A stretch of 64,000 bases of DNA from Phoenix dactylifera (Eukaryota > Streptophyta > Magnoliopsida > Arecales > Arecaceae). Under the pieces are notes generated by a model that did not search any database, had not been told where the DNA came from, and worked only from the letters and a program-made list of their open reading frames with translations. The translations under genes and the position numbers were made by a program. The stretch's first letter is position 1; every line of letters begins with the position of its first letter. Shown here piece after piece: positions 59,701 through 64,000 of the stretch. The stretch spans positions 27,351,146-27,415,145 of the forward strand of contig NC_052399.1 of the NCBI RefSeq assembly GCF_009389715.1, in the 5' to 3' direction.

Positions 59701-60858
59701 TACTTTTACGTGCATATAAATGATCCTACTGTGATCCCTCAAGTCCGACATAAGATATACCATTACAGGTCCATCAAAAGTTCTTCCAAGATGTTCATTA
59801 CCAAAGTATCTAACTGAAGACCTTCAGAAGCACATTCCCAACGCAATTTTCTCTAGCAATCCTTGCAGGTCAGAGTCAAAACTGGATATGCTATTTATTG
59901 AGTGTAACAATCTACATTTCTTCTTTGTACGCTGTTCGTATCATTTCAAATTTTAATTGCTTTTGCTTGTGGAGAAGATGTATTCACAAAATGAATTGCT
60001 CAGATAGTGACTAGCTAGTCATTTACATTCTTAGTTACTGAATGATTATATATTTGTTTGCACTTACAAGATACCAAACTATTATTGTCATAGATAACAT
60101 GTTTCAGACTTGCTAAGTCGTAATTCTGAAAAGCTGTTTCCTAATTGAATTGGTAATGGATCTTATATTTGATACATTACTGCACTTGTCATTTTTTGCC
60201 AGTCAAACTATCCTTTAGAAACCAGATATGGCCTAGACTTACCAATTGCATTAACTCGTAATACCCTGACTCAAAATTCTGTGTGGTGATTTTCTAGAAT
60301 AAAATTTTACACCCAAGAAATTGTATTCTTCCGGCAAGATCTACTATACAGAATGCGTCGTTCCTCTCTGATTCCTCCCTCAACAGAAGAAACAAGCGAT
60401 CCCTTTGAGCATGTGGGTTGATTTTTTTCCCTTTTAAATTTTCCTGACAATCAGAAGTTGAAGAATTTTGACTCAGCTAATTGAATCATTTTGTTCCAGC
60501 TTGTGGCCACCATCACTCATCAAAGTCATCTCTGTCCCTTGCCTCTAACTGTGCAGCCTATCATCTGGAACTATGACCACTGCCTCCGGTTATATCCAAC
60601 ACCAGATCTGGTATCATCTCTGCGTATCACAATCTAGTCACAGCCATATAACAAACACAAATTTTGAAGGTTTAATATGGAAAAATGCTCACTTTCCTAC
60701 TTGAATTGCAGATAGTGTTGGGTGACAGGAGTGAACAAAAGGCCTTCAAGTACACAGGAATAACATGTTTCAACCCAGGTTCCTTCTCCAACGACAGCAC
60801 CTTTGCAGCATACCGGCCTTGCACCAAGGAGGTTGAGCTGTCTGCCCTTGAAAGTTAG
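54669..60858 (+). CDS. DPB2: DNA polymerase epsilon subunit 2 (subunit B, DPB2)
   Basis: The non-catalytic B subunit of the leading-strand replicative polymerase, linking it to the CMG helicase in the nucleus. Thirteen exons: 54669-54834, 54938-55115, 55366-55519, 55684-55815, 56558-56635, 58682-58786, 58901-58981, 59066-59199, 59345-59439, 59769-59868, 60298-60412, 60500-60610, 60712-60858. They give 531 residues, close to plant homologues. The start [20 protein letters not shown] leads a helical N-terminal domain ([20 protein letters not shown]); then come the OB-type region ([46 protein letters not shown]) and the inactive calcineurin-like domain ([48 protein letters not shown]). All junctions keep frame. 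Intron 4 is AT-AC type and intron 5 is 2 kb. Exon 8 has a tandem acceptor (59066 or 59069), changing one Lys. Confidence 0.96.
55816..56557 (+). other. AT-AC (U12-type) intron 4 of DPB2
   Basis: Exon 4 ends ...LANA at 55815 and homology resumes with [10 protein letters not shown] at 56558. The intron between begins ATATCCTT, the exact U12 5' splice-site consensus, and ends TTTAACAC. TTCCTTAAT at 56539-56547 matches the U12 branch-point consensus TTCCTTAAC with one change and sits about 11 nt from the AC end. No GT/AG pair restores the conserved reading. Confidence 0.9.
56691..56723. repeat. (CA)16 microsatellite in DPB2 intron 5
   Basis: Uninterrupted CA dinucleotides about 55 bp after exon 5. 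Confidence 0.95.
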
Positions 60859-61300
60859 TGCCTTCGAGCATTTTAACTTTATTTTTGTTCAGGAGAGAAG
60901 GTTGTGACAGAGAGATAACACCCAAGTTCGTCATATTCCAGCGATTAACTTGTTCCGTATAATGAGATTCTTGCTTCATGATTGCTACTGAATAACACCA
61001 TACGTTCAGTTGGTGATGGCTCACTATTGAGGGTGGAGAGTGCAAGCTATGTTTGGGTGTAGCAAGTGCTGACATTTTCTAAGCAGGTCATGCATGAAAC
61101 TTCATTGAATGATTCCCTGGAAGAGCACACTGCAGCTATTTCTGTGGCAGAATAACTGTATCTTAGATTTGCAATACTACTATTATACTAACCATCAATA
61201 CTGTTATATTCTTTTGCTGAATTAAATTCTGATTTTTTTTTTAAACTAAGTTCTGTGAAATCTCTCGGTAGGCATATGATGAATGACAAGTTGTCCCAGA
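60859..61300. other. DPB2 3' region
   Basis: Probable 3' untranslated sequence following the TAG at 60856-60858; no unambiguous AATAAA signal close by. The minus frame at 60770-61075 is antisense to the last exon and not a gene. Confidence 0.4.
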
Positions 61301-61307
61301 GGATTTT

Positions 61308-61622
61308 GTGAATGTACAGATAATGGTTTATGCTTTCTTATTATTCAACAGAGAGCTTGATATTGGTGTAAATAATCAACACCTCTTTATAATGAAGAAT
61401 GGACATTATTTGTTTGGACATCTTTTGAAGGAAGAATCATACTCTATTACCGAGTTGGTGCCCGCAGCTCTGATTTGTATTCATGAGTACTCTCCAATGG
61501 AAGAAAAGAGTGAAATGATAAAAAAGTCGCCTGAAGTCATCAGAAAAGCTCCAAATTCAGAAAGAGCACTTGAAGTGAGAGAAGTGAAAAAAGACCATCG
61601 AAGATCAGTGCACTGGGAGTAG
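61308..61622 (+). CDS. Unrecognised open reading frame, 104 codons
   Basis: The frame starts MNVQIMVYAFLLF and from about 61352, after ATTATTCAACAG (a good 3' splice site), reads RELDIGVNNQHLFIMKNGHY and later SPMEEKSEMIKKSPEVIRKA with a lysine/glutamate-rich charged end. The composition looks more protein-like than neighbouring frames, and the segment could be a terminal exon, a gene remnant or chance. I do not recognise a family and see no upstream exon. Confidence 0.22.
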   Translation: MNVQIMVYAFLLFNRELDIGVNNQHLFIMKNGHYLFGHLLKEESYSITELVPAALICIHEYSPMEEKSEMIKKSPEVIRKAPNSERALEVREVKKDHRRSVHWE

Positions 61623-64000
61623 CTGTTTAGATTTATCTACCTTAGAGAATCCCTTGACGCAACACATAGCATGCATGCAACTTTGTGCAATATGGAGTAA
61701 ATGAAGAACTCGTTGAATGCATAGTGAAATATAAGAAGCAAAGCCAGACACCTGCTTATTCAAGTGGTAAATGAAATTCAGAAAAAGCTCTATTTTCTAA
61801 CTGAGCAAGCATGGCGGAAACTAAAGTGATCAGTTAAAAAGAGATATCATGCAATAACTTCATTACATTATTGTAGTAAGTTAAGGTAATTTTGCTTCTG
61901 TATGCTGAAACTACATTTAGTGATGACTAAAGCTTTATTTTTCACCATGATCATTGTGATACTTACAAGAGGAAAATCTATAAAAATTACTCCAATAGCA
62001 TATTCAGAAATGTTGGGCATGCTTTCTAGCTTCTTTTACAATGCCATCTACCTATTAAATTTCTTTTGTGGTATTTTTTCCCAAAATCTTTTCAGCTTCT
62101 ATGCAAAGGCTCATTTTTTATAAAGCTACATTTCCTAACTCTTTTTACAATATTCCATTCAAAAGTTTTGTTTTCTTTGTTTTCCTGTTTAGCACTTTGT
62201 AGAGTATCTAAGTTTCCTTTTCTTGGAGAGTCTTTTTATCTCCTAAAAACATAATTTCCTACTGGTTCAATCGTTTGGGAAATGTAAAATGAGATTGAAC
62301 CATTAATAAGGAAAGAACCCATTCCTTAGCTTGAGCAACAGAAAAGAAGGTAAGACAAAGGAACTGAAAGATTAGGGTTTATATCCCCTTTTTTACTTTC
62401 TTTTGATGTCAAAGTTCATGTTTTTGTAAAGCTAAAGGAGATCCTCATTTTACAGCCACATCTATATATATATGTAAGGAAATTATTATTACAAATGGGA
62501 TAGATAAAGTCAATGCATGGAGGCTTGTAGTTTTATATTAGAAATTCATGCTTATTTTAGGTGGAGGCTTGTATTATATTTCTATCGAGACATTCTAACA
62601 TTTAATTCCACATTTAATTACCCTAAAAATGTAATTGCTCCATAGATACTAGAGAGTGTAAATTATTGACCATGGAACCAGCTTATTTCATTAAAAATTT
62701 ATTTGACATTAGAGATATTCACAAAACAAAAATTTACTTTGGTTGCTCATAACTAGGAAATATGATGAACTCAGGTTTGACAATTCAAAATAAGATGCAA
62801 TAACACCTGTGGGTAAGTCATTCATCCTTTGCATGAGGCAGTATGAGTTAGTTTGTGACAGTCATCTATGTTACTGAATGACACCAATCGGCTCATGAAA
62901 CAGAATGTTGAAATGAAAATGGCAAATACAAGAAACTGACATGCTTGCTGATCTCAATGTGCTTCCTGGACAGAGCATGGATGCATGATAAAAATTCTTC
63001 AGTTTTGAGAGCTTTTAAGGAACCAATCTGAATGATCTTGCTCCCTAGGTACTATTGCCCAATATTCAGCTGGTGTTTTTTTTTTGTTTTAATATAGAAT
63101 AGATGAAAGAAGGACAATAACCGACTACAACATTAATATGGACATTGTACTCTGCAGAAAATATTTGAGACTGTCACAAAACCAGTGTCTTAAATATGAC
63201 AAAAAGATGAATGAAATCAGTGCCTGGAACAACATTACCACAAAATACAGGCGTGGATGCTATATAAAACATACCAGCAATGTTTATTGCCCAATTTGCG
63301 CTGTGGAGTAATTAAATGTTAGTACGAAGAACCAGAAATAACTGATCCCCACAGTAGGCACTACTGCCATGCAAAGTCGAGAACATAGGTTGGTCAAATA
63401 AGCCTATATGCAGTTCCAACACCGGATATAGACTTGGTCTCCAACTCTCCATGGACAACTAAGACAAAAACCAAAACCATTAAAACAGTATCATCTAAAC
63501 AGCATCCTGTAAGAATTAATGCTGGAGACTTCTTAAACTCAGAATGATTTGCAAAAAAATTCAGAACAGAAAAAGAATAACAAATGCTTCAGATCAAGCT
63601 GCCACGAGAGAGGCCTCTATAGCCTCACTTTCCCACAGTGCAAACATATTTTGGCTATGAAAACTGTGAGCTGCGTGACAAAAAGCAATCTTTGTAGAAC
63701 AACATCAAGCCTGCCTCCAATTCAATTTCCACCAATTGTTCCCCCTGTTATCACAGTTCCTCCAAAAAAGGACCATTTAGAACATGACTAAACCAAAGTA
63801 ACTACAACCAATTCTCAGAAATTTACCAAAACTCAACCAGAAGATTTAGACACGTATATAAACCTTTACAAGCATCAACAGTAGCACTACTCTCAGTTTC
63901 ACAAAGAAATACTCCAAGTTTGTCAATGAGTATCTAAAAACCAGTCAAGATAGGAATCAGACAAACGATCAACACAAGCAGCACCAAGGCCCAGACGCAA
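61623..64000. other. Intergenic DNA to the right edge, no gene recognised
   Basis: AT-rich DNA. A phrase near 62375 (TTAGGGTTTATATCCCCTTTTTTACTTTC) is similar to part of the compact LTR at 41 kb, so a small LTR remnant may lie there. The last 700 bases become less AT-rich and may approach a gene outside the window. Confidence 0.4.

Overview
This window is nuclear DNA from a flowering plant. Introns are spliced with plant-type signals, the intergenic space is AT-rich and full of retrotransposon debris, (GA)n microsatellites are long, and the GC-rich first exons suggest a monocot. A palm-like genome is my best guess, but the species is inferred rather than shown. I find four protein-coding genes that look intact: a WRC-domain nuclear protein (12.7-14.4 kb, +, 3 exons), a CYP76-type cytochrome P450 (35.3-36.9 kb, -, 2 exons), a calmodulin-regulated glutamate decarboxylase (43.4-49.3 kb, -, 7 exons) and DNA polymerase epsilon subunit 2/DPB2 (54.7-60.9 kb, +, 13 exons). 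I rebuilt their exons by hand; every junction keeps frame and the protein lengths fit the families. The genes are unrelated in function and do not form a cluster.

Layout: 0-7.3 kb is gene-poor, with one possible exon at the left edge and a retrotransposon LTR-like block (1.7-3.4 kb). At 7.3-10.25 kb a decayed Ty1/copia element on + is interrupted by a piece of a small LTR element on -. At 10.6-11.2 kb lies another LTR fragment. The WRC gene follows, then 14.5-22.5 kb with little except an orphan-looking core promoter (17.06 kb), a SINE-like unit (20.8 kb) and a MITE (22.5 kb). At 23.1-23.8 kb is a broken fragment of a TMK-type LRR receptor kinase. From 23.8 kb an LTR is split by a 1.6-kb non-autonomous CACTA transposon carrying pieces of a fructokinase gene. 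At 28.9-34.5 kb two LTRs of that family lie in opposite orientation with facing primer-binding sites. The P450 follows, then more LTR debris, a compact LTR element (41.0-42.7 kb), glutamate decarboxylase, a LTR-like block directly behind its promoter, and DPB2. The last 3 kb hold nothing I can name with confidence.

Most notable points: the Pack-CACTA element with captured fructokinase sequence and a 3-bp target-site duplication; an AT-AC (U12-type) intron in DPB2; paired E2F sites at the DPB2 core promoter; an array of about eight 46-bp repeats, each starting with a copy of the retrotransposon primer-binding site; and a 50-bp LTR segment expanded to five copies in one of three related LTRs. 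No CRISPR, operon, rRNA or confident tRNA gene is present.
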